A stretch of 64,000 nt of DNA from Anatilimnocola aggregata (GTDB lineage Bacteria; Planctomycetota; Planctomycetia; Pirellulales; Pirellulaceae), in contig NZ_CP036274.1 in assembly GCF_007747655.1 (NCBI RefSeq), positions 8,308,001 to 8,372,000 of the forward strand. Direction: 5' to 3'. The position numbers and the translations under genes were made by a program. Positions 8,981 to 19,140 of the stretch are shown piece after piece; within the stretch, counting starts at the first letter, position 1; every line of letters starts with the position of its first letter. Under the pieces are notes generated by a model. The model saw only the letters and a list, made by a program, of their open reading frames with translations, had not been told where the DNA came from and made no database searches.

Positions 8981-10693
8981 CTACTTCCCTTTCACTCGCT
9001 CGCTAAGCTTCACTGCCAACCGCACGAGCGCGTCACTTCCTTCGTTGCGGGGAATGTGGGCATGAATGAGGGTCATGGCGCTCCGATCTTCCCAGGCCTT
9101 GATGAGCGCTGCTTCGAACTCGCCTTCGGTGCGCACTTCGTACCCCGTGCCACCGCCCAGCAAGTTGGGGAGTTGGCTGTACTTCCAGGGATGAACGTTG
9201 TTGTATTCCCATTCCCCCTCGTGCAAAAACCGTTCGGTGCCATAGCCTTCATTATCGAGCACGATAATCAGCGGGCTAAGATGCCGGCGAACGATGGTCG
9301 AGAGTTCCATTCCCGTCATTTGAAAGGCACCGTCGCCAACGATGACGACGACTCGACTCTCGGGCCGCGCGGTCAGCGCGCCGAGTGCTGCGGGAACCGA
9401 GAACCCCATCGAGGTGTAATAGGCTGGGCTGATGAACTCGGTCTTGGCGTGAATGGTCAGTTCGGTCGCCGCGAAGAGCGAGTTCCCAATGTCGGCAATG
9501 ACGATCGACTTGTCGTCGAGTTGTTCATCCAGGCGGCTAATCAATCGGCGCGTGGTCAGCGGCGCTTGAGGATCGAGCACAAAGGGTTTGCGCTCGGCGC
9601 GAATGTCGGCGGGAATTGCCCGCACGGGAGGCTCTGGTTTGCGCGCGGCGAGGCGATCGAGGAATTCCTTTAAACCGACGCCATGATAGTGATGATGGCG
9701 AATCCGCAGTGTTTCGCTCGTCGCATAAATGCACTTGGCCGGATCGAGATTGGCCGTGAAGATTCCCAGGTTCAAGTCGGTCATAAACGCGCCAAGCAGC
9801 AGCACGCAGTCGCTCTCTTCGACGAGCTTGGTAACTTCGGCTCGCCCCATCGCCCCTTCATACAAGCCGATGTAGAGCGGGTGCTTTTCGGGAATCACAC
9901 TCTTGCCCAGCAGCGTGGCCGCCATGGGGACTTTCATTTGCTCGGCCAAGGCAACCACTTCGTCCTGCAAATTGAAGCGATGGATCTCGACCCCGGCGAT
10001 CAAGACCGGCCGTTGCGCTTTGGTGAGCAGATTCGCCGCTTCTTCCGCAGCCTCGTCCGCAGCCTGCGGATCTTGATCGGAGCGGGCCCGATGATAGGCG
10101 TGCGAAATGTGCGGCACGACATCGACCATGTCGCGGGGAATCTCGATGTAGCCCGGGCGTTTGTAACGGGCCATGGCATCGAGCACGCGGTCGATTTCGC
10201 GAAACGCGACCACCGGGTCGGTTAATTCTGCGCAGGCGACACATAGTTTTTCGAATACTTCAATCTGGGTTCGGAAGTCGCGCACCTTGTGATGCAGCAG
10301 TGGATTATTCACCCGTTCTGCGAGGCCGGGGGAACCGCTGATGACAAGCACCGGCGACTTTTCGGCATAGGCCCCGGCAATGGAATTGCAAACGCTCAAG
10401 CCGCCCACACAGTAGGTAACGCAGACTGCTCCCATGCCATGCACGCGGGCATAAGCGTCGGCCGCAAATCCGGCACAGTCCTCGCGAGTGCAGCCCACAA
10501 TATTAATGGGGCTTTTTTCGAGCATGCCGTAGAAGGTCAGGATGTAATCGCCGGGAATGCCGAAGACATCGTCGATTTTATACTGCCGCATGCGGGCAAT
10601 TAGGTACTCGCCAATCGACATCCCGCGCGGGGGCGGGTCGTGTTGGCTGGAACCGTGTTGTCCTCCTGGCGGCGTCGCGTGCAGTTGCGTCAT
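8981..10693 (-). CDS. ThDP-dependent alpha-keto acid decarboxylase (pyruvate/indolepyruvate decarboxylase-like)
   Basis: 570 residues, the full family length. The N-terminal Pyr domain has VFGIPGDYILTFYG and the catalytic Glu near 71 (CTREDCAGFAADAYAR). The C-terminal ThDP-binding motif runs from GDG (about 453) to N-x-G-Y-G (about 481). Residues such as HHKVRDF and the HPWKYSQLP segment resemble pyruvate/indolepyruvate decarboxylases more than acetolactate synthases. Likely reaction: non-oxidative decarboxylation of a 2-keto acid to an aldehyde. The true substrate cannot be assigned. The ATG has GAGGAG about 10 nt upstream. No alcohol dehydrogenase is adjacent. Confidence 0.85.
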   Translation of the reverse strand: MTQLHATPPGGQHGSSQHDPPPRGMSIGEYLIARMRQYKIDDVFGIPGDYILTFYGMLEKSPINIVGCTREDCAGFAADAYARVHGMGAVCVTYCVGGLSVCNSIAGAYAEKSPVLVISGSPGLAERVNNPLLHHKVRDFRTQIEVFEKLCVACAELTDPVVAFREIDRVLDAMARYKRPGYIEIPRDMVDVVPHISHAYHRARSDQDPQAADEAAEEAANLLTKAQRPVLIAGVEIHRFNLQDEVVALAEQMKVPMAATLLGKSVIPEKHPLYIGLYEGAMGRAEVTKLVEESDCVLLLGAFMTDLNLGIFTANLDPAKCIYATSETLRIRHHHYHGVGLKEFLDRLAARKPEPPVRAIPADIRAERKPFVLDPQAPLTTRRLISRLDEQLDDKSIVIADIGNSLFAATELTIHAKTEFISPAYYTSMGFSVPAALGALTARPESRVVVIVGDGAFQMTGMELSTIVRRHLSPLIIVLDNEGYGTERFLHEGEWEYNNVHPWKYSQLPNLLGGGTGYEVRTEGEFEAALIKAWEDRSAMTLIHAHIPRNEGSDALVRLAVKLSERVKGK

Positions 10694-10804
10694 GGTGCGT
10701 ATTCTCCTCGCCTGGCTTTCGAGTGATCCATCGCCAGTGCATTATACGCGCGCAGTGAACCCGGGGCGCGGGTCAGATAGGTCGTGACCGTGGCAGGTGC
10801 GAAG

Positions 10805-12442
10805 TTACGACGCACTCACTTCGGCCATTCGTTCGGCCCGTTGCGAACGGCGCTGGATGGCGGCGTTCACAAAACCCGCGAAGAGCGGATGAGCCTGAAT
10901 CGGCTTCGATTTGAACTCGGGATGGAACTGCACGGCCAGGAACCATGGGTGGTCGGGAATCTCGACGATTTCGACCAGTTTGCCGTCGGGACTGGTGCCG
11001 GTGACATTCAGGCCGTGCGCCGCGAACTGCTGCCGGTAGGCGTTGTTGAATTCGTACCGGTGACGATGGCGTTCCTGCACCTGCTCGCTGCCGTAGCACT
11101 CGCGGGCATGACTGCCGTCGGTAAGTGCGGCCGGATGAGTGCCCAACCGCATTGTGCCACCCATGTCGACGATATTCTTCTGGTCGTCGAGCAGGCAGAT
11201 GACCGGATGATGCGTGTCTTTGCTGAACTCGGTCGAGTGAGCGCCGTCGAGCTTGGCCACGTGCCGGGCGAACTCAATCACCGCGCATTGCATGCCGAGG
11301 CAGATGCCAAAGAACGGAATGCCCCGCTCGCGAGCAAACTTGATCGCTTCGATCTTCCCTTCAATGCCACGCTCGCCGAAGCCACCGGGAACGAGAATGC
11401 CGTCGTAACCTTGCAGCAGGGCAGCTGCTCCTTCGCGCTCGATGTCTTCGCTTTGAATGCGACCGACGCGAATCTGCGCGTGATGGCTCATCCCGGCGTG
11501 ATCGATCGATTCGTAGATCGACTTGTAAGCGTCCTTGTGCTCGGCATATTTGCCCACCACAGCAATACTGATTTCGTGCTTGGGATTCCGCAGCACGTGC
11601 AACAAGTTGCGCCAGTCGTCGAGCACCAGGTTGCCCGCGGGCAGATGCAGCCGCTTAACAATGAACTTATCGAGACCGTTTTCGACCAGGCTCAGCGGCA
11701 CTTCGTAGATCGAAAAATCCTTGTCCTTCTCTTCGATGACCGCTTCGATCGGCACATTGCAGAACAGGGCGATCTTTTCGCGGTCTTCCCGCTCAATCGT
11801 CCGCTCAGTGCGGCAAATGAGAATATCGGGCTGAATACCAATCTGCCGCAGCAGACCCACCGAATATTGCGTCGGCTTGGTTTTCAGTTCGCCAGCTGCC
11901 TTCAAGTAGGGGACCAGCGTCAGGTGAATGTAGAGGCAGTTCTCTTTGCCCACTTCGAGGGCGAACTGGCGAATCGCCTCCATGAAGGGCTGGCTTTCGA
12001 TATCGCCGACCGTGCCACCGATTTCGGTAATCACGACGTCGACATCGGGCGTAGCCAGCTTCGAAATGCAGCTCTTGATTTCGTTGGTAATGTGCGGAAT
12101 CACCTGGACGGTCTTGCCCAGAAACTCGCCGCGTCGTTCCTTGTTGATCACCGAGAGGTAAATCTGGCCGGTCGTATAATTCGAATCGCGCGTGAGCGGG
12201 CCGTTGGTGAACCGCTCGTAGTGCCCCAGGTCGAGATCGGTCTCGCTGCCGTCATCTAGCACGTAAACTTCGCCGTGCTGATAGGGGCTCATGGTTCCGG
12301 GATCGACGTTGATATAGGGATCGAGCTTTTGCATCCGCACGCGCAGGCCGCGACGTTCGAGCAGCATGCCGATCGATGCACTGGTCAGCCCTTTTCCCAA
12401 AGAACTCACCACGCCGCCGGTCACAAAAATATGCTTGGTCAT
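10805..12442 (-). CDS. pyrG: CTP synthase
   Basis: 545 residues. N-terminal synthetase domain begins [18 protein letters not shown] and includes [20 protein letters not shown]. The C-terminal class I glutamine amidotransferase domain has PGGFGERG and the nucleophile Cys in FFGICLGMQ, and the catalytic His-x-Glu is in [10 protein letters not shown]. It converts UTP, ATP and glutamine to CTP. The start at 12442 is dictated by homology; the frame is open 25 codons upstream. The C-terminus carries a short basic extension ([15 protein letters not shown]). Confidence 0.97.
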   Translation of the reverse strand: MTKHIFVTGGVVSSLGKGLTSASIGMLLERRGLRVRMQKLDPYINVDPGTMSPYQHGEVYVLDDGSETDLDLGHYERFTNGPLTRDSNYTTGQIYLSVINKERRGEFLGKTVQVIPHITNEIKSCISKLATPDVDVVITEIGGTVGDIESQPFMEAIRQFALEVGKENCLYIHLTLVPYLKAAGELKTKPTQYSVGLLRQIGIQPDILICRTERTIEREDREKIALFCNVPIEAVIEEKDKDFSIYEVPLSLVENGLDKFIVKRLHLPAGNLVLDDWRNLLHVLRNPKHEISIAVVGKYAEHKDAYKSIYESIDHAGMSHHAQIRVGRIQSEDIEREGAAALLQGYDGILVPGGFGERGIEGKIEAIKFARERGIPFFGICLGMQCAVIEFARHVAKLDGAHSTEFSKDTHHPVICLLDDQKNIVDMGGTMRLGTHPAALTDGSHARECYGSEQVQERHRHRYEFNNAYRQQFAAHGLNVTGTSPDGKLVEIVEIPDHPWFLAVQFHPEFKSKPIQAHPLFAGFVNAAIQRRSQRAERMAEVSAS

Positions 12443-12699
12443 TTGCAGCGAATTCCCTGCCGAAAGATACCGCCCACGAACCGTTTCTGAAGTCACCCAC
12501 GCCTGGCCGCCTGCCAAGCTTGCATCTTACCAAATTCCCCCCGCCGACTTACAGGTGGCAGCTGGCCGCTCAGCGCGAGAACTCCCGCACCGAAACTTTC
12601 TTGACGCTGCGAGGATGCCTCTCCACAATCGGAACTCTCCTCCGCGATAAATTTCGACTTACGTTGCTCGCAAGTACGATCAACAACAAGGATCAACCA

Positions 12700-13311
12700 G
12701 TGTCTCTGACCTGTAACGTGCATCGACGGTCCGTCAAATGCCACTTGAGGGCGACTCTGACGCTGGTCGCTCTCCTGGTCGCGGTCGGCTGCGGCAAAAC
12801 TCCTGCGCCCGTTGCATCAAAGCCGAATGTGACTCCGCCAGCGCCGACTACGATGCCCGCTCCTCCACCACCGGCCGTGACGAACGCACCCGCAACACCT
12901 TCGCCGACATTCATGCCCCCTAACGTGCCGGCGGCGCCCCAGCCAATCGCCAGCACGCCGGTTAATAAGCCGCCGTATACCATCGAGCCCATCGTCGTGG
13001 GCGAAGCGGTCTCCGCGGACGAAGCGTTTCAAAAGTTTGTCGCCCACTATGGCCAGAACCGCGTGATTCGGCTCGTGTTGCAATTCGCCGATGGCGACGC
13101 GCCGCCACAAACGGGCGATTGGCTGAAGGCCAGCTTAAGGCAACTCACGCCGCCGGGCATTCCGCAATCGGTACACGTCAGCCGGCAAGGTGCAAGAGCG
13201 ACGGCCATTGTTGGGCCGGCTCGTCCACTTGCTTCGCTGCATGGCTCGTTCAAGTGGAATGCGAATGCGGTGCTCGATTATCCCAGCCGAACCGTAACGG
13301 TTCCGATGTAG
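12700..13311 (+). pseudogene. N-terminal part of a lipoprotein gene interrupted by an in-frame TAG
   Basis: GTG start with AAGGA about 7 nt upstream. The protein begins with a lipoprotein signal whose lipobox is LVAVGCGK, then a Pro/Ala/Thr-rich linker and a small alpha/beta region (DEAFQKFVAHYGQNRVIRLV). The frame stops at TAG 13309-13311, but the same frame stays open straight through to 14481 with the same codon style. A single C-to-T change (CAG to TAG) would explain the break. Taken with the next entry, the intact gene would encode about 593 residues. Confidence 0.65.
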
Positions 13312-13380
13312 GTCGCCGATATTCCGCCGCCTGCAGGAAGCGCCGAAGAATCGCAGCAAATCGCGGCCCTCGTCGAAACG

Positions 13381-14481
13381 TTGCAAACGTCGACCGACTA
13401 TGCTGCTCGGCAAAAGACGATGGACCAGCTGAGCCAGTTTCGCAGTCCAGCGGGTGCCGCGGCCTACTTCGAACTGGGGCGCAACGCCCTGGACGAAGGC
13501 AAAACTACCGGCGGACTGATGGACTACGATTCCCGATTCAAACGTCACGGCCCGGCTGCGGAGCAAACGTTTCTCACCTGGCTCGCCACCGCGCCCGAAG
13601 ACAACAAAGCGGGCGATCTGAAGGCAGCCATGATCGGCATGCAATTGAAAGAAATCGGCGGCGAAGCGGCTCTCGTCGAACTCGCTAAGCTGACATCGTC
13701 GGCCCATCCCAACGTGGCGAAAACGGCCCAAGAAATCAGCGACGAGATTCAACGGAAGATCGATCAAGAGAAAAAGAACGAAGCTCAGGCCCGCGCCGAT
13801 GACGAAACGACGCCCACGCCCATTTCGCCCGACGTCAAGCTGGCCGTGATGGCCCGCACACTCGACGATGAATTTCGCCATGATCCGGAAGGGACGCGCA
13901 AAAAGTACAACGGCCAACTAATCGAGGTCGTGGGCGACCTCTCCTCAATTCGCTACACATTTCAAGGCAAGACCAGCTACACCTTGATGACCAATGCGGG
14001 TCCGATGAGCATGAGTTTTCTTTGCTATGGTACGCAGGCCCTTCACTCCAAGCAGTTCGTTCCTGGTCAGCGCGTCGTGATCAAGGGCCGCGCCGATCTC
14101 GAAGGAATGTTGTCTCTTAAAGAAGCGCAGATCATCGACGCCAAAGGCCCCGAGCCAATTGAAGTCACCAGCGAAGCACTCGTGCAAGAATTCGCCGACC
14201 CCGAGAAGATCGCAGCTGCTTCCAAAAAGTACGCTGGCCGCTGGTTGCTCGTCACCGGCAAGATCAAAGAACTGCAAGGGAACAACAATCACGCGTCGCT
14301 CGTTACCGGCGTCGACAGGGAAGTGCAGCTTTCCCTAATCGAAATTCCCGAGGCCCAACAAAAAGCACTTCAAGTGGGTCAGACCATCGTCTTCCTCGGC
14401 CGCTTCGACAAGTACGATCCCTATCAAGTCGAAGTCGAACTCGACAATTGCGTGCTCGTCGCCAGACCGGCAGGACCGTAA
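13381..14481 (+). pseudogene. C-terminal part of the interrupted lipoprotein, with two OB-fold (tRNA_anti-like) domains
   Basis: In frame with the preceding fragment. It holds a helical segment followed by two copies of an OB-fold module of the tRNA_anti-like type: one starting DDEFRHDPEGTRKKYNGQL and one starting QEFADPEKIAAASKKYAGR, each with a beta-barrel pattern (IEVVGDL..., LLVTGKIKEL). A TTG at 13381 and an ATG at 13423 could in theory restart translation, but neither has a Shine-Dalgarno. Such duplicated OB modules in lipoproteins have no known specific role. Either the gene is decayed or the stop is a sequencing error. Confidence 0.65.
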
Positions 14482-14670
14482 ACACTCGACCTTTGCCATT
14501 CGTGGGAATGACAAATGGTTTGGTAATTCTGCTCGGGGAGAATTTTCTGGGCAGTGAAGAGTCGCTTCCACTACAATCGCGGCGACCTTCCTGTCTGCCC
14601 GCTCGGCTGGCAATCATCGGCCCGCCTAGTGTCCCCACCTTTCCCCGGATGACTCAGTAGGGAGCAATCC

Positions 14671-16980
14671 ATGTTGCGGTCTGTCTCGCTTGTCAACGCC
14701 TGTTTCTTGTGTCTCGCGACACTGCTTACCGCTCACGCGGCGGAAATCCCGGTCATTCAATCGGCCGGTTCCGGCAATTGGTCGGCACCCGCTTCCTGGA
14801 AGGGAGGCAAGGTTCCCGGCGGAAACGTGAAGGTGCAAATCCTCCCCGGGCATATCGTCACCTATGACGTCGACGCAGCTGACGACCTGGTGATTCGCTC
14901 GGTTCACATTGCGGGCACGCTGCGGTTCGATCCGGCGAAAAAGACGCGGCTTAATGTCGGGCTAATTAAGGTCCAAGATAGCGACGATACCGACGAAGAA
15001 GGCTTCGATTGCGAAGGGCACGTCGCCGAACCCGAACCGGGCAAGGCTCGCCCCGCGCTCCTCGTCGGCACTCCCGACGAGCCGATTGCCACCAACGGCC
15101 GCGCATTGATTCGCCTGACGATGGTCGATGGGCTGAATAAAGAATCGTGCCCGGCGATTGTCTGCTGCGGCGGTCAGATGGATTTTCATGGTCTGCCGAT
15201 GAACCGCACCTGGGTCAAACTGGGTGCCACTGCCGCCAAAGGCGACCTGCAAATCACACTCGCCGAGCCCGTCACGGGTTGGCGTGTGGGCGATCAACTC
15301 ATTCTGACGCCAACGCAGAACGACTACGGCGACGATCCGGTCACCGAGAAGCGAGTCATCACCGCGATCGACGGCAACGTCATTAAGTTCGCTGAGGCAC
15401 TCGAGCACAAGCACTTGGGCGAAGGGGACAATCGCGGCGAAGTCGGCAACCTCAGTCGCAATGTGGTGGTCGAGTCAGCTGATCCCGCCGGCGAACGTGG
15501 CCACACCATGTATCACCGCTACTCGAAGGGAAGCATCAGCTATGCAGAGTTTCGCCACCTGGGCAAAAAGAACGTCTTGGGCCGCTATGCGTTGCACTTC
15601 CACCTGATTGGCAACACGATGCGCGGCAGTTCCGTGATTGGTGCTTCGATCTGGGACAGCCACAACCGCTGGCTGACGATTCACGGCACCAACTACCTGG
15701 TCGTGCGCGATAACGTCGGTTTCGGCAGCGTTGGGCATGGCTTCTTTTTGGAGGATGGGACCGAAATCTTCAACGTCCTCGACCGCAACCTGGCCGTGGG
15801 CGCTGTCGCGGGCAAGCGACTGCCGAAGCAGGTTCTGCAGTTCGACCAAAACGAAGGGGCCGGTTTCTGGTGGGCCAACAGTCTCAATTCGTTCACCCGT
15901 AACGTCGCAGCTGGCAACGATCTCTACGGCTATCGTTACGAAGCCACGGCTTCGCGCTCGTCAAAGCTGGATTTGCCTGTAATGCAACCCGATGGGAGCG
16001 AGAAGGTCGTCGACATTCGCACCTTGCCGTTCGTTCGATTCGAAGACAACGAAGTCCACAGCAACAGCGGTTTGTACGGTATCAACCTGGGCGAAGGGGT
16101 CAACTTTGTCGGGCCCGATGCTCGTCACCCGTTCATTGTGCGCAACACCAAAATCTGGGACGTCCACTATGGCTTCCGCCCGCAAGTGCCGTCGCTGCTG
16201 GTCGAGAACATGACGATTCAGTCGCACTACGGCGTCTATCACCCCAACTTCGATCGCCACGTCTATCGCGACCTCACGATTCGCTCGACCAACACCGAGC
16301 CGTTCAATCGGGGCCACGATGATGCCAGCCGTCAGCACGGCATTGTGACTGTCGATGGCCTGACGTTCGACAACATGCGTTCGGGGGGCATGCCGCTGAT
16401 TCAAATCTCTGACCACAACGTGACCGGCAATGCCGTTTCGCACTTTCGCCGAGTCAGCACGACGAACTGGAAAGACAATTCGCGTACGCGGGCACTGGTC
16501 AATCTCGGTGGCGGTCCGCGCCCTGTGCCGAGCACCGAAAAGGGGGTGCCGATCTATTTGCACGATCATTACGGCCCCGGTCGCCACGCGATGGTCGTCA
16601 GCACTCGTTCGCCCGAGTACAAGGCCGCGCCCGATTCGTTCCGCAAAGAGCCGCCACTCACGGGTGACGAGTCCGCGGTGAAGGAAGTCTCGAACATGGA
16701 GTTTCCCAAGGTCCTCGACCCGGTCGATGATCTGCCGCCGGCCACCGTCATTACGCATGTTGCCAGGAAGGACGGCAAGTTGCTCGTCCGCGGCACCTGC
16801 AGCGACAACGGCGAAGTGAAGCAGGTTGTGGTTAACGGCCAACAGGCCAAGGCCACGTCGGCCAATTTCGGCGAATGGGAAGTTTCACTCGCTGCTGCGA
16901 AGGACACGAAGCTCGCCGCCCACGCCATCGACGCTGCTGGCAATCAAGAAAAACTGACGCACGAAGTGGCCGTGCCGTAG
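14671..16980 (+). CDS. Secreted G8-domain / right-handed beta-helix protein
   Basis: 769 residues, ATG with AGGGAG upstream. Signal peptide (CFLCLATLLTAHAAEIP). Residues about 25-150 form a G8 domain (GNWSAPASWKGGKVPGG, ILPGHIVTYDVDA), the module found in eukaryotic CEMIP/TMEM2-type hyaluronan-processing proteins. The middle is rich in short Asn/His beta-helix turns (ALHFHLIGNTMRGS, NRWLTIHGTNYLVVRDNVGF), and an Ig-like/bacterial domain closes the protein. Predicted polysaccharide-binding or depolymerising exoprotein. The substrate is not known. Confidence 0.8.
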   Translation: MLRSVSLVNACFLCLATLLTAHAAEIPVIQSAGSGNWSAPASWKGGKVPGGNVKVQILPGHIVTYDVDAADDLVIRSVHIAGTLRFDPAKKTRLNVGLIKVQDSDDTDEEGFDCEGHVAEPEPGKARPALLVGTPDEPIATNGRALIRLTMVDGLNKESCPAIVCCGGQMDFHGLPMNRTWVKLGATAAKGDLQITLAEPVTGWRVGDQLILTPTQNDYGDDPVTEKRVITAIDGNVIKFAEALEHKHLGEGDNRGEVGNLSRNVVVESADPAGERGHTMYHRYSKGSISYAEFRHLGKKNVLGRYALHFHLIGNTMRGSSVIGASIWDSHNRWLTIHGTNYLVVRDNVGFGSVGHGFFLEDGTEIFNVLDRNLAVGAVAGKRLPKQVLQFDQNEGAGFWWANSLNSFTRNVAAGNDLYGYRYEATASRSSKLDLPVMQPDGSEKVVDIRTLPFVRFEDNEVHSNSGLYGINLGEGVNFVGPDARHPFIVRNTKIWDVHYGFRPQVPSLLVENMTIQSHYGVYHPNFDRHVYRDLTIRSTNTEPFNRGHDDASRQHGIVTVDGLTFDNMRSGGMPLIQISDHNVTGNAVSHFRRVSTTNWKDNSRTRALVNLGGGPRPVPSTEKGVPIYLHDHYGPGRHAMVVSTRSPEYKAAPDSFRKEPPLTGDESAVKEVSNMEFPKVLDPVDDLPPATVITHVARKDGKLLVRGTCSDNGEVKQVVVNGQQAKATSANFGEWEVSLAAAKDTKLAAHAIDAAGNQEKLTHEVAVP

Positions 16981-17069
16981 TTTGGCAGTCCTTCGTATAT
17001 ATCAACTCGCACAACGGGCGCTATTGCAGGCTAGCGCTCGTATGTTAGCGTTTGCGTACTTTGTTCTTC

Positions 17070-17149
17070 GCACCGAAGGTGCTTAACAATTTAGCCCGGC
17101 CCACCGGGCCGGGTCAGAGAGTCGTGTGAAACTTACGCCCTGAAAGGGC
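17070..17149. repeat. Left hairpin cluster (A-B-C) flanking the RAYT gene
   Basis: Three consecutive palindromes: A gcaccgaaggtgc (17070-17082), B, a CCCGGCC...GGCCGGG hairpin (17093-17114), and C cgccctgaaagggc (17136-17149). The same three occur in inverted order on the other side of the transposase gene (17642-17722), forming mirrored arms. Confidence 0.8.
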
Positions 17150-17174
17150 ACCCACACTTGCGATAGGTGAGACG

Positions 17175-17627
17175 ATGCCACAGTCGTTCGTCAAAAACTA
17201 CATTCACCTCATCTACAGCACCAAGTACCGAGAACGACGAATCAAGCCTCAGTTCGAGTCTCAACTCTGGGCGTACCAAGCCGGAATATTCAAAGCCTGG
17301 GATAGTCCGGCAATTGCCGTTGGCGGCGTGGAGGACCACGTGCACGCGCTGTTCATGCTTTCGAAGAATGAAAAGTTGACCAAAGTCATTGAGGAAGTGA
17401 AGAAGGCGAGCTCGAAGTGGATGAAATCGGATGGGCCGCGTGATCGCGCGTTTTACTGGCAAACTGGTTATGCCGCATTCTCGGTTAGTCAGTCCAATGT
17501 GGACGAAGTGAACCACTACATCGAGACGCAACGTTCACACCACGAGAAGTTGTCGTTTCAGGATGAACTCCGCGCAATCTGTGCCAAACATCACATTGAG
17601 TTGGATGAACGGTACGCCTGGGACTAA
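17175..17627 (+). CDS. REP-associated tyrosine transposase (IS200-like, RAYT)
   Basis: 150 residues, typical of Y1 HUH transposases of the IS200/RAYT class. The HUH motif is HVH (His 55 and 57 in VEDHVHALFML) and the catalytic Tyr is Tyr115 in NHYIETQ. ATG with AGGTGAG directly upstream. The gene is flanked by mirrored REP-type hairpins, the expected single-strand substrates of a RAYT. Copies of hairpin A also occur elsewhere in the window (36999-37011), so it may mobilise dispersed repeats. It appears intact. Confidence 0.9.
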   Translation: MPQSFVKNYIHLIYSTKYRERRIKPQFESQLWAYQAGIFKAWDSPAIAVGGVEDHVHALFMLSKNEKLTKVIEEVKKASSKWMKSDGPRDRAFYWQTGYAAFSVSQSNVDEVNHYIETQRSHHEKLSFQDELRAICAKHHIELDERYAWD

Positions 17628-17641
17628 GCAGTCCCTTGTTG

Positions 17642-17722
17642 CGCCCTTTCAGGGCTAATCGCCTCATGCCTCTGCCTACCCGGCCCGTTGGGCCGGGCTA
17701 GGCTGTGAGGCACCTTCGGTGC
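17642..17722. repeat. Right hairpin cluster (C'-B'-A') flanking the RAYT gene
   Basis: Mirror image of the left cluster: C' gccctttcagggc (17642-17655), B' a CCCGGCCC..GGGCCGGG hairpin (17678-17699), A' gcaccttcggtgc (17710-17722). The inverted order relative to the left cluster gives the whole 0.65-kb unit terminal inverted symmetry. Confidence 0.8.
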
Positions 17723-17985
17723 AAAAAGCGAGTTAGTTGCTTCAACTGCCACCCTAACGGAGTTGTGCCAATTTCGCATTCTTTATCAAACGCCTTGCGG
17801 GCCCGTTAACGCCTGGGGCAACTGGTGCTGGCATTGGCTTCTTGGGTTCGCGGGTTCGCTTACCCCAAAAACCGACATTGCCAAAAATGGGCAGGGCGGA
17901 GATGATTGCCGCCACTAGAAAACGCGCGGGTTCGCTGATTGGCGAATCGAGCGCGATGCAAACCGCCGGGCAGGAGGCCGCTAGC

Positions 17986-18720
17986 ATGCAGTCGAATTCT
18001 TTGAACCGTTCTCTTTCCGGGCTGCGATTAAGCATAAGTCTGCTCGCTAGCTTGATTTTGGCGCTCGTTTCGACCGGCTGTGGCGGCAGCAAACCGGCAG
18101 TCCCTGCGGCCAGCATTGAAGCGGCGCAGACCGCGGCCGTGCCAACGACCGAAGTTTCGAACACCAGCGCTTTCCCCGAGAAAGCACCCGTGCAGAAGCT
18201 GCCCGTGGCCGACCCGATTGTGCTCATTCACACGTCGCTGGGCGATATCAAGCTGCAACTGTTCATTCAGAAAGCTCCGCAGACAGTAGATAACTTCCTG
18301 CGTAACTATGTGAATCGCAACTTCTACGACCAGACGATTTTCCACCACGTCGACAAAGGCTCGCTGCTGGCAGCGGGTGGCTATTCGCCAGATTTGCAAC
18401 CGAAACCGACGCGGGCTCCGGTTTTTAATGAAGCCGCCAACGGCCTGAAGAACAAGCGCGGCACGATTTCGCTCGCCCGCGACCCGGGTGTTGCCCACAG
18501 CGGCACGTCGCAGTTCTTCGTGAACGTGGCCGACAACGAAGGGCTCGATTACGTGGGCGATACCAGCGATGCCGACTTCGGCTACTGCGTGTTTGGTCAG
18601 GTGATCGAAGGACAAGACGTGATCGACAAGATCGCGCAAACGCCAGTCGCCGCGCAAGGCGATTTTCCTGCCATGCCCCAGCAAGCAGTTGTCATTCAAA
18701 GCATTCACCAGCTGAAATAG
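17986..18720 (+). CDS. Lipoprotein cyclophilin-type peptidyl-prolyl cis-trans isomerase
   Basis: 244 residues. ATG at 17986 is set by a perfect AGGAGG 9 nt upstream and by the lipoprotein signal that follows (LLASLILALVSTGCGG). The cyclophilin domain runs from VLIHTSLGDIKLQLF to the end, with FYDQTIFHHV, GTISLARDPGVAHSGTSQFF and FGYCVFGQVIEG. It lies outside the cytoplasm, probably as an envelope folding factor. The usual active-site FHR is FHH here, and the GGD/GGG region is altered (LLAAGGYSPD), so catalytic strength is uncertain. Confidence 0.9.
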   Translation: MQSNSLNRSLSGLRLSISLLASLILALVSTGCGGSKPAVPAASIEAAQTAAVPTTEVSNTSAFPEKAPVQKLPVADPIVLIHTSLGDIKLQLFIQKAPQTVDNFLRNYVNRNFYDQTIFHHVDKGSLLAAGGYSPDLQPKPTRAPVFNEAANGLKNKRGTISLARDPGVAHSGTSQFFVNVADNEGLDYVGDTSDADFGYCVFGQVIEGQDVIDKIAQTPVAAQGDFPAMPQQAVVIQSIHQLK

Positions 18721-19140
18721 ATCTGGCAAGCCATCACTTAAAAACAATCCGGGCAATGACTTAAGGCTTGGCCAGCTGCCAGTCCTTGCGATGCCGGCCG
18801 GCGATGTATAATAGCTGGCAACGAATTCTCCCTAACTTTGCCCGCAGTTGGCAGCGGTCTCGTGACCAATCTTAACTGCGGGAACTCGGTGATTACCTGT
18901 CGCGCCGCACGCGCGGGTTAATAACTGCGGGTTGACTATCGCACCAGGCTGAACGACACAAGTCCCTCCTTCGTCGTCAGCAATTCTTAACTGCCTCACC
19001 GCCCGGAAGTGATTCGCCGTGAGCTTGTGCTCCGGCCTCTACTCGCACCTTCCCCGCTGAAGTGTGAGCCGCCATTTTTGGGAGCGGCACCCAGCGATCC
19101 GCAGCGAGTTCCTACCGCCCTAAACTGGCATCCGCCAACC
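18721..19140. other. 420-bp region upstream of the permease; possible long leader
   Basis: No gene is supported. A good -10 hexamer TATAAT lies at 18807-18812, with TTGCGA 15 nt before it. If used, it would give a 5-prime leader of about 320 nt. The motif AACTGCGGG recurs (near 18868 and 18925), and a shorter version (TTAACTGC) occurs near 18987. I cannot match this to a known riboswitch. Confidence 0.35.

Noticed and set aside
10784-12259. 491-codon open frame antisense to pyrG
   Set aside because: Mirrors the strong pyrG reading frame; composition is not that of a gene.
18721-19140. c-di-AMP (ydaO-type) riboswitch upstream of the permease
   Set aside because: The conserved core segments of that riboswitch are not found; only recurring AACTGCGGG motifs are present.
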